From Beta vulgaris subsp. vulgaris (lineage: Eukaryota; Streptophyta; Magnoliopsida; Caryophyllales; Amaranthaceae): 64,000 bases of DNA. The stretch is taken from contig NC_079206.1 in the NCBI RefSeq assembly GCF_026745355.1, positions 40,572,307-40,636,306 on the forward strand. The letters run 5' to 3'. Each line of letters opens with the position of its first letter. The first letter of the stretch is position 1. Below the pieces are notes generated by a model. The model saw nothing but the letters and a program-made list of their open reading frames with translations, was not told the origin of the DNA and did no database searches. Positions 1 to 14,100 of this stretch are shown here, in pieces. The position numbers and the translations under genes are program-made.

Positions 1-12
1 AGCAGAAGATCT

Positions 13-1407
13 TTAGAATTTATCACCGAGGGCCCTTTCGGTGGGGCCCACCACTCTTGTAGCAACCGACTGAGAAACAAGAGACATTTGAGCAGCATCA
101 AGTTTTGTTTTTTTAAGAACCTCTATATTCTCAATCTCCAGGTCATCCTCTTGTGAGAATCTTCTTTCAAGTAAGGTCCTCTTGGGACCATTCCCTCCCG
201 TTAGAACTTCCTTGGTAAAATGGTCTTTACGTCCTACTCTCTTTCAGGTTTTCTTCTTCTCCACACCTTTTCCTTTACTCCAGTTCATCAAACTCCCATC
301 CTCTCCATCACCAACATAATCCTCACTGCCTCCTCCCACATTATTCACACCCAACGTGATGTCTACAACGCCATTGTTGTCCCCTTCACTACTACTAATT
401 GCACATGCACTACTCAGATTGATCGGTAGTGTTGTTATTCCCCTTCCTTTAGGATTCCCTTCAATGATAACATCCCTCAGATGTCGAGCAACATCTTCTA
501 TAGATTCCGTTACCTCCAAGACTACAGGATTGACTGGTTTTGTGACAAAAAAATGACGAGCACTCCCTCCTTTCATGTCCCCTACATCCCTTGGAGTGGT
601 AGGAACTTTCCAAGGAGAGGCCCTAAGCCAATCTCCATATCTCTTAACAGGTGAGTTGTCCCATCTGTGCTCATCACAATCTTTGTCATCATGCCCCAAT
701 TTCCCACAAATATAACAAAAAAGTGGGATTCTTTCATATTTGACTCGAACCCTACAGTGTTCGCCCCCTCGGGCCTTCAGTTTAACCTCCTCCTTTAGCG
801 GCTGTCTAACATCCACAACTATCCGGGTTCTTATTGATCTTTCAATTTCCATGGCATCTGTCTTATCAGTTCGCACATAGGTTCCCACTTTACTTGCTAA
901 CATCCTTACATTCTGATCACTACCGCGCCCTTTAAAGGGTAGATCATAGGAACGAACCCACATAGGAAGAGAATGCAATTGCACTTCTGAAGGTTTCCCG
1001 TCGTCAAGGATGTCACTAAGACACATCGCGTGTCGGTCAAATTAATGCTATGGTTGATTTTCCATTATTCGCATCTTATCCGTCTAATGAAAAAGTTAGA
1101 ACGAGTATAGGTTTTCTTCTATCTTTCGAGCCTCGATTCCATGCTTAAGGTTCCATATTTTCGATAACGTATCCATTAGGGCTTTGGAATTTACATTCCT
1201 TGTTGTCCATAGTTTCCCAATTATCATTACGGAGACTTTTGCTTCCTCCGTCAGTTCATTATCAACGATCCATTCTAACTCCTCCTCGTTGTCCGTAGCA
1301 TCCTCATCTCTCTTTTTGTGCTCCCTCTCACCCACTGTGCCATCCACTATGAGATCTTCCATTATAAAACAAGAAAATAATGGAAGGACCAAGGGAAAGG
1401 GAAACAT
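13..1407 (-). pseudogene. LINE ORF1 (DUF4283 plus CCHC zinc knuckle), broken
   Basis: Nucleic-acid-binding ORF1 protein of an L1-type plant LINE, read leftwards. The N-terminal part (1407-1096) has the DUF4283-like stretch LWTTRNVNSKALMDTLSKIW. The next part (1026-244) has PMWVRSYDLPF and the zinc knuckle CYICGKLGHDDKDC (CX2CX4HX4C), the usual order in this family. Between them lie a frameshift and three stops (1095-1027). A single in-frame TGA at 246-244 precedes about 75 more in-frame codons ending at 15-13. Total length near 465 codons fits the family. ORF2 would lie off the left edge. The family call is firm; the protein is not functional as read. Confidence 0.85.
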
Positions 1408-1440
1408 ATTGATAAGCGCTCCCGATTCTCAAGATTAATC

Positions 1441-1776
1441 TTGAGAAGCAGCCTCCAAGGAGGAAAAACTAGGAGAAACCCTAGAAAAACACTCCCAAGG
1501 AAAACCTAGAGGGAAATAGAATATTCACTCGTGGACAAGGGATATGTTATTTAAATGGGCTAAATTAATTAAATTGGACTAATCATATTTATTTTAGCTC
1601 AATAATAATTAATATACTTTAATTGTAAAATACTTATAAATTTTTAGTGTCTATAGGGATCAACTTTAAAAGATCATATCTCACACCATACTCAATATTT
1701 TTGGAAGATTCAAGTTAAATAATAAGAAACGAGTAATATATGACATATTAAAAATCTAAGTTGAGAAACTGCACCC
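1441..1776. other. LINE leader and upstream DNA of the MOS4 homologue
   Basis: AT-rich DNA between the LINE ORF1 start and the host gene promoter. The LINE leader probably ends within it; no target duplication was found. A TGGGCT word at 1556-1561 resembles the site II motif of plant housekeeping promoters, but one copy is weak evidence. Confidence 0.4.
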
Positions 1777-1789
1777 CTATAAATATAGG
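1777..1789 (+). promoter_or_regulatory. TATA box of the MOS4 homologue
   Basis: CTATAAATATAGG lies about 150 bp upstream of the ATG at 1938, a normal distance for a plant core promoter with a short 5' UTR. It sits in a small palindrome (CACCCCTATAAATATAGGTG). The start of transcription is inferred. Confidence 0.5.
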
Positions 1790-1937
1790 TGTAGGGTGTA
1801 GCCGGCCGTACGTAATACAGGTAGTTCCTTCAAATCAAACGACCCGGAGTAAAAAGAACGTGGTACCTCACGGCTCACAGTTCACAGTCTAAACGCTAAA
1901 CAAACCGAGCTGCGACAACAAGCGCACAGATCGAGAA

Positions 1938-2183
1938 ATGGCAAGTAAAACCGGAAATGGCGACGTAATGATGCTGGAGGCAGCACCCGACGCAGCGCGA
2001 CCATGGGCGAGCGCTTCCAATGCAGAGACCATCGATGCCCTGCCTTACATCGACGATGACTATGCAAACCCTGCAGTTAAACAACAAGTCGACCGCTTAG
2101 TCGAGGAAGAGATGCGCCGAAGCTCCAAAAAACCTTCCGATTTTCTCAAAGATCTTCCCCCTCTTCCCAAATTCAATTTCGAG
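1938..2183 (+). CDS. MOS4: MOS4 homologue exon 1
   Basis: 82 codons, ending in phase 0 at GAG|GTTCTC. Holds the N-terminal signature [20 protein letters not shown]. Intron 1 runs 2184-7537. Confidence 0.93.
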
Positions 2184-5100
2184 GTTCTCTCTCCAAACTC
2201 CCCTAACTTTTTTTATTTTTTTATTTTAGGGTTTTTCGGGTGCAATTATACAATGTATTCCTAATTGTTGTAGGTTCTTTTTTTAGAAAAAGAGTATAAG
2301 AAATTTGAGTGTTTGTATGTGCTATTAATTATATCAGTTATACTTGCTCATTGCTCATTTTTGTACTCACTTGGAGCTTTATAATTGGAGGATGAGCAAA
2401 TAAATAATCTTTGGTATACTCTATGCCCGGGTGTATAATCTATATTATTGTGTGCGTGAGTTGATTTCTTTCAATTTTTTTTTTGTTATCTATTTCCAAG
2501 AAATTACGGTAGTTGAAGGAGTATTGTGAAAATAGGAAGTCCATTTCGGGTTCCTTTTTTAGCTGTGCTAGTTCTGCTCTGTGTTTTCTTTGCTTCTTAT
2601 GGCTTGTTTTTAGACTTTTGGATGTGTTTCATGTTACTTTATAGGTTGCGTGGAATTATAAGCTCCAATTTGACTGGCCTGCTCGTGCTTATGTGACTCG
2701 ATGTTTGGGGGTGGCAATGACTCGAGGCTGCTCATGAGCTGCTTGAGTTGGGCTAGTTCGAAGTTGGACTTAAGTAAGCTTTGGTTGAGAAAACTCCACT
2801 TGGGACATTAATGAGTTGAGTTGCATGATTAAACTCGATCATAGATCTTTGGATGATTAAGTATTAACCTGTTTTTAGAGAAATATGAAAGATGAATTCT
2901 GAAGTGATATTTCCTTGGATGCTGAAATGAGCTTGAGTTGAGTTGTGAGTATGAAACATCCAAGCTTCAGATTGGGTTTCAGCTGCTTAAAGCTCAAATA
3001 TCTTTGGTTGTTAATCACCCCTGCTCAATGGTGGCAATGTATTAGACCTTTCATGCAGAGGTGAAATTTGTAAGGATATTAGATTTGTATAAATTTGTTG
3101 ACGTGGACTTGTCGAGAATTTGTAAGCATTAAACTAGTTGAAAATGATGTACCAAACTGGTTAATTGACATCTTCATTCACAGATATCTACACTATCTCA
3201 AAAATTATTATAATAAAGAAGAACAGAGAGTAATGGGAATGTGTAGGGATAACAAATTCTTTTACGGCCTGTTTGGTAGACGTTAATAAATATTGGTAAT
3301 GGGAATGAATTTTAAGTATGATATTACAAGGGAAGCATCCTTAACATCTCCATGGGGAGGCAATTTCAATCCCTAAGTTTGCGTTTTTCTCCACGGGGAA
3401 GCAATCTCACCCTTTTGCTCGTGTTTTTTTTTCCAAGGGGAAGCCATTGTCATGACCACTCATTACCACCTACAAGATGGTATGGATGGGAATGTAATTT
3501 TAAGAAGAAACATAGATACTCTAGGATAAATTAGTATTGCCGTGGAAATGAACAATGATTTTCTTTACAAATTTACATACAAATTCATTACCAATACCAT
3601 TGATGATCAATTACCAAACAAGCCGTTAGTGTTTTGTTTTGTTTTATAGATATGCTAATAAATCTAAGTTGCTGATTAAGATGTGATTATAGTTTGTGGG
3701 ATATCTCCTAAGAGAGATTTAGAGATGAAGTCAATAAAACTGGTACTGAAATTGACTCTAAGTTTTATTTTATATAATTTTTGGTGGGGGCTAAGTAAGA
3801 CTTGAAGAACGCATGTAATCAATCATGTCATTTATATCTTGGCTAACTAATGTATGGGATAGATAATGTTTATTCTTAATGCTTTTTCTGCTATTCATAT
3901 CCGTTCTTATCGTGTTTCTTGATTTGAAGAGGATTAGCTCTCAAATTCAAGAAGAAAAAACTGAAAATCTTAGTAACACAAATACTTCTCGTTTTTAGAC
4001 TTTAAAATTATTAATTTCTTATTGCTAAAATTATACATCAGATAGCTATTTGTAACTACGAAATTAATCATAAATCTATCAAAAAACTAAAGTACTACTC
4101 AATAGAAGTTCTAACAGCTTTTCCGAGGTACCCAAAACTCGATTCAGTTTTACCTTCCTAAAGCAAGTCTAAAACATCTCAGCCTTTGTTGTTCCAAAAC
4201 ATTAAATAATAGACTTGAACATAGAAGGTAGAGTTGAACATAACAGAATAAGACTGAAAGAAATCAGATCCCTCTAGGATAAACTTGTGATAACCGAAAT
4301 GAGTTTAAAGATGCTGCTGCTGCTGTTATGACGGCGTTGCCAGTCCTTGGGCCTTCATTAACCTCATGCAAATCAGATCCCATTCATTCCGATGCAGTTA
4401 GCTCATTGCCCTAGTCTCCAACTATTGACAAATATCGAACACCAACTGAAATTTCCCTTCTTGTAGCTGCTTCTGATTTATCACTTAGCTCAGACTTGGC
4501 CAAATTTTGCTCATTGGTTCCAGTTTCCTGTATAGAATTCACACCACGAACAAGTCATAATTCGAGCATGAAATCATTTGATTTGCAAGCCTGTTTATTA
4601 TATGTACATTTTAAGTCACGACATATGCGGTATCAAGCGCAACTTTTTGTCTTTTTTCTTTAAAGCGAAAAATATCCCTTTTGCTGAATTGTAATGTTTT
4701 CGTTCGTATTTTTCTCTTTAAATATAGTTCTATGTGCTTTCTCCCAAAGTTGCACTTCTCCAAAAGATTTCCTTTGCTTTGGAATCTTGGGGGGTATGGT
4801 TTATGCGATCTTTTGTGGCTTCATCTGTCTCATTTGTTGAAGAGGATGAACTTAGTTCCCCTCTATGCTAATGCCATTTCTTTACATTCATTTTTTTGAA
4901 GGAAAATGTTATTACAATCATGAATAGTAGGTCCTAGTTCCTACATATTCTAGTATTCTTTTCGGTGCCAAGGAGGGGACCATCCCCAATAAGTAACAAT
5001 TCAACTCATAGGAAACAAAACGTGCAATGTCGTTCCTGAATTGTCTTCCTTTGAGATCTGTTGTAACTCTGGCACAGGTCCTTGAAAAATAAAACAAAAG

Positions 5101-8100
5101 GTGGAAACTAGAAAAGGTAGTTTCCAAAATAGTATAAGTATAACTAATATGCCATATGACTTAAAAAAAATATTGAAACTTGAAACGGGAAACTGATTTG
5201 CTAAACGTGCCCTCAGTTAGCCTCTGTGCTGCTGGATTCTCTTCTCCATAGCAATGCACCAATACCAGTTCTCATTTCTGCTTCCCAGTCAAAGACTTGC
5301 AATAGTTGATCAAAGTGATACAATCTCCTTCATAAAAGTATGAAATGTGAATGTAAGCTTGATGATTTATTTGAACCATCAACTTCTTAGCACCCATTTG
5401 GAAGCTAAGTCAAGGCCTCTAGCATCGAAATGAACCCAACTCCAAAAGCATAGCAAGATCAGAACTTGCCATAAAAATGGTTCCAACCGAACTTCTAAAT
5501 TTTTGGGTGATCCTCCGCCTGCATGTCCTGTGTTATCTTTGCAGCTCTAACCGGTTTTAAACAACACAATGTTGGAGCTTTCTAGCAGCCAAAATTCTCC
5601 TGCTGCTGAATTTTTGGTTCCATGAGAATATCCTTTGCAATATAGCCTTGAATCCCTTACATCATTTGAATCCCATCTCTTTGCCAAAAGCAAAAGCATT
5701 CATGCACGTCCATATCCATAATACACTTACAGCAAAGAAAATAATTGGACTTCATATGTCAAGTTCCGGACTAGCCAGACTTGCAAATCACTAGATGGAA
5801 GGCTGCAATAGTAGCAGGTCCTCCAATACACATTCACACATTCCTTGCAGCAACCCAAGTATGGAGAATATGCAATGTCAATTTTTTCATTTGCTTGACA
5901 AACCGTGCATATAAGGTCATCTGTGAACTGCCTTTTCATCCTATTAAATTTGTCCAGGAGTTGATAACACATTGCGAGCCCCAGAACACTCTTACTTTGC
6001 TGTATTATAGGCGCTTGCTGAAGCACATCCCACTTATCATTATTCATCCCATCTTCCTCCTTCCTAGTTAATTTCATTGCTGATTTGATGATAAAACGAC
6101 CCTTCGGTGAATTTTTTTTTTTTAACTGTGTATCACCAATCACTGATTCGGTCACAATCTCATGAGTTTTGATTTGTTTCAGTAACTCCGCAGGTAGAAA
6201 TTCCCGAAAATCATCCAACCTCCACCCCGCCTCTGGGGATTTGACATTTTATCAACCGTATCACACGATCAACTTTGTGAGGTTTAAGTTATACTGCAAT
6301 GTCTAAGTAGTCTATTCTGAATACACGTATGATCCCAAAAGGGAGTGTTTTAGACCGTTGCCAACCGCAACTTTAGGACCACCACTCACAAATATAGCAT
6401 TTTTAGTGATCCCACTGCAAATATAAGACATGCCTAGTTTAGGTTCAAACATGTCTATGTCACAGACTCAGAGCTTCCTCTGCAATACTCCCCTGGAAGA
6501 ACTCTGGACGAAAGGGCTGCTTGGTCTGTCAGCACTCTCCATCCCAGTTTTTGGTAAAAAAGGAGCATTGGCTTGACTCACTGATCTAGATCCAAGTCCA
6601 CCATGATCTTTTGTGTTGAATATTTTCTCAGGATATGAGATGGATCTTCCTTCTTTCTTCATCATTTTGTTTATAATTTTGTCATTTCCTCCATCCATAC
6701 AAGTAAATCTAGATTGGTTCTCACTCTTGGAACGTTAGCATTGCTGTTTCTTTAAGTAAAGAAAATCAAGATCCGCACGTCCGATCAATATATAGGTACC
6801 TTTTCTCCCTTTACTGAACTAATAAATAGATGTCAATAGTTTTAAACCTGTCATTGAAAGAGTCTCACAACTTGACATTTATATAAATATTATTCACCCT
6901 CATCGAATAATTTGTGAAATCTCTATATTTGACTAACACCTTAGATGTTACATGACACGCTAAAATTTTATGTAGCTCTTTGAATTTTTACTTGAAAATA
7001 TTAAGGGACACTGTTTTTTGCACATATGTGGTTATCTAGGGTGTCAAAGTGCATTGACATTTGACAGTATTGAATATTTGTATACGAGAGACTAGGAGTC
7101 ATTTCTTAAGGTTAGTTGCTGAGGATGTTTGGCAAGGTATAGAAAGGAAGGATGGTAATAGATAAAGAAGATGGCTGTCTCTTTGAGCTAGGAGGGAATT
7201 TTGGCTGCATGCTGGCAAACACTAGTCACACAACTTATTGCTGGCAATTTTCTGGGTCATATGGTTCTTTACATACTGTGTGGCAGAACATGCTCTCTAC
7301 ATATTTTTTAAGCACCCATGGTTAAATCGAGACTTCTCTTGAGAAAATATATGATTTTTGAGCTGAGGTGTCTGGGTCAGAGTTCAATCATCAATTAATG
7401 AAGTTCTGATGGTCAATAGAGCCTTTTTTTACTCCTTTGCAACATAACTTTGTCGTGTAACATATCAAAGAAAAGAGGGCCACACATTGGATTGCTATTG
7501 TTGTGGCGAACTTTCATAAACTATCTGTTTGTCTCAGGATCACCCAATGCTTGCTAGAGAATATGAGCGAGTCAGGGCTGGGAAGCCTCCAGTTTCACTT
7601 GATACATCTCGATATATACCAGATGCACCACCGGTGAATAAACAGAATGATGAAACAGCTTGGAGGCAAGCCCTTCAAAAAGCTCAGCGCTTGCTACAGC
7701 ATCAAGAGATAAGGTTAACTAAATATTTTTCTATATGAAGTAGAGTAAAACCTTGTTGCTGTTGGAATTTAAAGTAGTTTATTCTGGATGAATAACACAT
7801 GCAAATGACTCGTATGTTTTCTTTAATTAATAGAAAGGTTTAGGTTTCCATGAAGGCCATCTGCATGAGCTACTTTCTCCTGACTTCTATGCGATGCGTC
7901 ACCCCTCAGGCTCTTACTACATATTTTGGGCAACAGGGGGAATGAACATTAAGTTTTCTTTGTGAATTTTATGTTGTATTGAAATGTAAGATTCAGTATA
8001 ATATCTTCGTAGTTGGTATGGAGCTTGCCGAAGTGGCTTCTATTTTACTATAGGAACTGTAGGATGGGCTGCATTCTTCTACTTATTTTAGATTAGGTGG

Positions 8101-11076
8101 GAATATTATTTTTTCGCAGCATCATGCGTTGTGAAGGTTGAGTGTTGATGTTAGAGCTGTCAAGTAGGTCTTGTCTATTTTGTGTTTGTGTCATTTACTA
8201 ATTGTGTCAAAAGCCTTGACACTAACCCAACCCGTTTAACTAATCGTGCCAAAACCCCTTGACACTAACCCGGCCCGTTTAATTAAGCGACTACCCGTGT
8301 CGACCCATTTAACCTATTTATTCAAAATCCCAAAAGAATTTAACAATGATTTTTTTTATATCCGGTATTTGTTTATCCATGTTTTAGGTGTTAACTTGTG
8401 AGTATATTAGAAAGATTTAAATAATTCATTACTATTGCTGACTTATACACTAAATGGTACTAAAATAGTAAATTTTCCTTATGTTTAAGAACGTGTAAAG
8501 TCGTGTCAGTTTCGGGTTGAAAATTTCAACAATAACCCAACCCATTTATTGATCAGTAAAACACGTGTTGAGCCATTTATATAAATGCGTCGAAAGAGCT
8601 TGACACTAACCCATTTTTTCGTCCCCGCTTCGTGTCGAGTTAACTTTTGACAGCTCCAGTTGATGTTGGTGTTGCTGAGTTCTATGAAGGCTAATATAGA
8701 GATGTGCCTATTTACTTTTTGCTTACTTAATTTCTTTTGTTGCATGATAGCCACAAAACAAAGATATCTATTTTTTTTTTTTTTTTGTTTGTGAAAACCA
8801 TTTTAAGTCTTTTTCCATATCCTTGCTCATTATGTTGTGCATAGACTTGCTTTTATCCTTATCTCATGTCACACATTCTCTTTTGACGAGTAAAATCCTG
8901 TGCCTAGGCTGGAAAATTTGGATCTGATGTCTAAGTATGCTCCTGATGTCTGGAAACACTACAACCAACGGCTTGAGGCTTCTTTAACCAGGTTGGTATC
9001 TTTTGTGATTCTGTGGTGTTTTTATATTCCTATCTTTTTGTTATCTTTTGGGAGAATGGGAGGCGTGGGGTTTTTCTACCATCTGCCACATTGACTGGTT
9101 TGTTATAACCTTTGCTAATGCTGTTATATCTGTTCAAAGTTGTAGTTTGAAATGAAAAGGAGTTGGGGGGGGGGGGGGGTTCATGTGAATGTGGTATGTT
9201 TATGTTTTTATATGTACGTTCATCTATTATAAAATTTAAAAGAGAGTTGTTTTACTTGTGCTCGTAAATGTAAGTGCCGAATGCTATAGTCTAAAGAAAG
9301 TAAAAAGGTGGCTGTGTGGTTGACTGGGGCCCAGCTCTAGAGAAACTTTAGAGAGTAACCACTTGCTAAAAGGGGAAGGTATACCTAAATTCAGGACAAC
9401 TATTTCTAGTAGCTGTATATCTAAGTAAGAGATGGAGGGAGCAGCCTTAATTAAAGAATGTGTTCAAACTGCCCTTTACACACATAGCTTATAGTATAGA
9501 TATGATATTGTGGGTTGGGTGGGGACCTTTAGGTTGGCAAAATTTTTCAAGTGAATTCAGTTTGTCAAGCCATATCACTTCTGGCTTTCCCTTTTAGTTT
9601 GTTTGGACCTTTTTCAAGTTTGGTGAAGCTTGAATAGCATCGTTGTTGGCTGTCTTGATGTCTTGTATCATTTAAGTTTTAAGGATTTTGGGGCAAGATA
9701 ATGTTCCAAATGGTATTGCTGCAAATGCTGCCCCTTTCCTTGTCAGAAGATGGGGTCTGAAAAGTGGCTATTAATAACCTATAGAAGCGGCTTGCAGCTG
9801 TTACTCGTGGCATTTGAAGTTTGTGGTGGTGGCATCAATGGTAGAGAAGATCTGGGAAATAGAGGGAGTTTCGTTAGTTTTTCTTGTTTATTTTTTTTTG
9901 TATAGACTTGAAAAGGACTGTTTCTCGTAAGATGTCGAGCATTGAGTTCAGTTTGAAGAATATAATTGTATGATACTCTCTTTCCAGTTGTGATGTGTCC
10001 GAATATAGCTCTTATTGTTTTTACTTCTTGGAGTTGTTTGCTAAATGCTATGAAGATGGACAAGATACCTTTGAAGTAAGGCGAAAGCTTTTACTTTTTT
10101 TGGAATGTAACTTTTGAGATAAAAAAGGCTAAAGAAATGGAGAAGCTTGTGAAGAATACCATTATTAACATTCCAATAGCTGGCCTAACATCACCACTTG
10201 ATCCACTGGAACTAGAACTGGCATATTACTTTCGCACCCAAATAATTTTTATCACTCTCTTTTTTGGGGGGATATCTGTCCTTCTCATCGGTCTTCCCAC
10301 CCGAGCATCACATCATGCCACACCATACTGTTGCTCAAATGGTTTACCGTTTCTGTCTTGAATGGTCAGTTACCTTATATCGGGGAGAACTATGATATCA
10401 ACGATCAAGTGAGCAAAGGAAATCCTCTATTGAGTAATAACACATTCATCCTTGAAGGAACTCGTTTAACCATGAAGGAACTCTGTTTAATTAACTATGC
10501 TGCTGTTCTGTCTAAGAGGCATCCTTGGGCCTAAAAGAGCTCAACTTATTCTCTGGTGTACCCTCGCTACATGATATCAGATTGGAGTGCTGTTGTGATG
10601 GTCATATGCAGGCCAGTCTGATGGAAAAGTGGAAACATAAGTCATTACTCATCTAACTTAACCTTAGGAAAGATTACTTGTGGACTAGTAAAAGAAGTGT
10701 AGAACAGCTTTGAAAAAAAATACTTGTCCGCCTATAGTGGAAGGCTAGGAGCTTAATTCTTACGTGTTGCTTTTTCAAAGCCTACTTTTTGTGGATTATT
10801 TTAGGAGATACTTGGGTATCACATTCCCTTGGGAAGTGAGAACTGAGTTGATTTGGCGATTTTTAGAGACTTTGATGATGTTGATTGGGTTTTTTTCATG
10901 CTATTAAGACCTCTTATTATTATTATTATTAATTTTTTTATAACTTATGGTATGCATTAGATTTACATATGTGCAATTGAACTACTTCAGATCGGTTGGT
11001 CGGTTGCAAGTCGATAAGGTTTGTTCCGCCACAATTCAGTTATCTCGTGGTTGAATGAAACTACACGCACACACAC

Positions 11077-11127
<51 letters not shown>

Positions 11128-14100
11128 CACGCACACACACGCACAAACACACATGACCTTCTGAAAGTGGTCCTACCTTTTCATAATATGAGAATAAACC
11201 CACCTATTGACCTTATCTTCCTAAACTAAGCTTTACTTACGGCTACCTGTTCTGCTGTTCAACCGGTTAATAGATATAATTAAAACAAACTTCCCTCCCA
11301 AATCAATCTTATGATTGTAATTGATACCCACAAGCTAGCTGGTGAACCCTTTCAACTTTTTCAACTTCTTCCTCCCTGGCTACCTCAGCCAAGCTTTGGT
11401 TGTATCACCCTATATTTTTTTAAGCTGGCAATGTGAATTGCAAATTTTAGGAAAGTTGAAAATGTGAATTGCATCAGCAAGCCCTCTGTCACCACCACTC
11501 CACCAAAAGCCCGATGTCGCCGCTCCAACATCAGGTAGTGTCCTATCATCAACTCAACCCTAGAGACACCGTCCTAGATTTGAGAAAGAAAGATAGTACC
11601 ATCCTCACAGTCTTCAGCTCGACCGCAGCCCAATCTCACTGCCAACCAGCCCACAACCACCCTAAAACGAGAGGGCCACAAATTCGAGAGATAGAGACAA
11701 TGCACCACCACTGAAGAGGGCCACCGACCTGAATGAGAGAGAAAGAGCGCATCACAACCTAAGATAGAGAACACCACCACCATCAACTGTCGATCAACCT
11801 AGAGAGAGAGAGAGAGAGCGCACCATCGATGTGTGGGGGAGCGAGTGAGGGAGGAAGAGGGAAGAACTTTTGTAGCCAAAAACAAAGGGAAGTAAAACCA
11901 TCTCCCATCTAACCATACATGTAGGGTGTGTGTGGTTGGATGGATAACACTTTCAATGGAAAGTGGTTTTCCATAGGAAAACTGAGTTCTAGATTAATTT
12001 TCTTTTGTTTGGCTTCAAAGCATGTATGAAAATTAAGAGAGAGCAGGTAGAAGATATAGCTAACCAGATGAGTTGAATAATGGACAATGAGTGAGATCTT
12101 CACGACATGGATGAAAAGAGAGAGTGTTATTGTAATTGAGATGGATGGAGCCTTTGATGATGATGGAAATTGCGGCTTCCCTTGCCTCAAAGGAAAGTTA
12201 TTTTCCACTTTGAAAATACTTCACCCCATACTTTCCTGTCTGAAGACCCAGCCCAAAAAAAAAATGTATGGAGAACAATCATCCGAGAAAACACTTTCCT
12301 CTGAATGAAATACAACCGTGGGGGATCTGGGGGTGGGGGATATATCTTTCCTTTCCTTTTTTAATCCCTTTCCTTTCTGTAGTCGTGAAGTAAACTTCCC
12401 CTTACTGCTTTCGCTTGCTTAGGATTTATTGCAAAGACAAGATACATCTCCATAAAACACTTTGTATACTGAATTAATTCAGCCCATCTTTAAACAAGCC
12501 CATGCGTATAAAAAATCATTCAGAACGTAAATATAACGCAAGCCTCATTTCTTCAACTTTCAAGTCAATAAAGCTGCACGAGTAAACCGCTGCTGGTTAC
12601 TCTCCCTGTCCCCATTCGTTTTCCCAGTGAGTTTGGGTTACATCTTCAATTTTTGGTCCGGTGGAGTTGATGAGAGACAAAAATGGTGGGACCAAACAGA
12701 GTATATGTGAGACAGTGAGAGTAAAGTGGTAGTCTTTTTTGGTCATTTTATTACGGGGCGGATCTTTGGAGACATCCCGAAAAGGAAATTAGGGGTGAGC
12801 AAAAAGTGGTTTACAGAGTATTTTGCAACCATTAAGCTAGGTAAAGATCATTTTACTGCAAGGCCCATGTTAGGCTCCACCAAAAACATGTTTACAGACC
12901 AGAACCAATGCTAACTCAAGCAGATACCATGCAAATCGGTAGATGATGCGTAGCGCTGATGAACTCGGAATAAATATTTGTGAATTCTTCAAAAGTAAAA
13001 TGCAAAGTGTTAGTTTGATTCTTAAGAGTATCAATTGCTAACTCAATTTATCCTATAGGCTCCTGCATCAGAGATGATGCTGTTGGACCTCATTGGTAAC
13101 CTTCCACTCTTTCAGTGCAACTTCTTGGCTTTATGCTTAATTGGCTGTTGTCTGCGTTTGTTTTGATGAATGTAGAAAACATAGTTCGATGTATATCTAT
13201 TTAGTGTCTTTTCCTTTAATATGAGAAATCGTGCAACCTCTAGTTCCTCCAAAATACATCAAAAGGTTGAACTTGTTATGTATCATAAAGGCTATCATTT
13301 GGGCAAGGGGACTTTTAAGGTTCGTCATGTTGGGTCAGTTAAGTTTGTTCTTCATGTATGGTTTTGGTGGGAGAGGGAGTCCAAATGTTGCGAGGTGTTT
13401 TCCGGCGCCATGGATCATAGATGCTCTGATACAAAGTGAAATGTTCCTCCCCAGTCATTCAAACAAGCAAGACCAAAACTACAGAGAACAAGTAAGTTAG
13501 CAGCAACTAGCAAGAGTAATTTGATTGATAGTTGAAGGTAACCTCTGAGCTTTCGAGAGGCTCAGTTCTCTCCCAAGACAAACTACAAAAAACACTCCAG
13601 TATTTTCCTGCCTTTCCTCCACTCAACCTCCTCTCTTAGATACAAGTTAACATTTCTCTCTCTAGCCAATTATTCCCTATTACTAACAAACTCTGATTAC
13701 AGCAGCCACTACCTTCCCACAGTTATGATGAAATATTCTTTTTGCCTACTTGACTGATTTACCCTTGCTATCCTGGGTTTCTGTTGCCTTGCCCTTTTTC
13801 TTGCGACAGGTGTAAGTCAGCACGTGAGGAGGGTTGGAATTCATTACATTTATCTTTTTATGTGAACCTCAAATAAGAAAGAAGCAAAATAGATGTAAAA
13901 TTTGTGTGAATTATCAATATAATTTTGGTAACAATCTTCATTGATGGTGAGATATAATAGAAGTAAATCTGAGCCCCGCTTGTAGATGGACGATTGCTGG
14001 CTGTCATTTTGTCATCTAAAGAGAGGTTTATCTTCTCATTTGAACCTGAAATAAGAAAGAAGCAAAAGAGATACAGTATTTTTGTGAATAATCAATATAA

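Noticed and set aside
2690..3050. Possible hAT-like element with GGGGTGGCAATG near 2706 and GGTGGCAATG near 3030
   Set aside because: The two words are in the same orientation, so they do not form terminal inverted repeats.
11925..12320. Possible MITE with ends near GTGTGTGGTTGG and CAACCGTGGGGG
   Set aside because: Inverted ends pair too poorly and no target duplication is visible.
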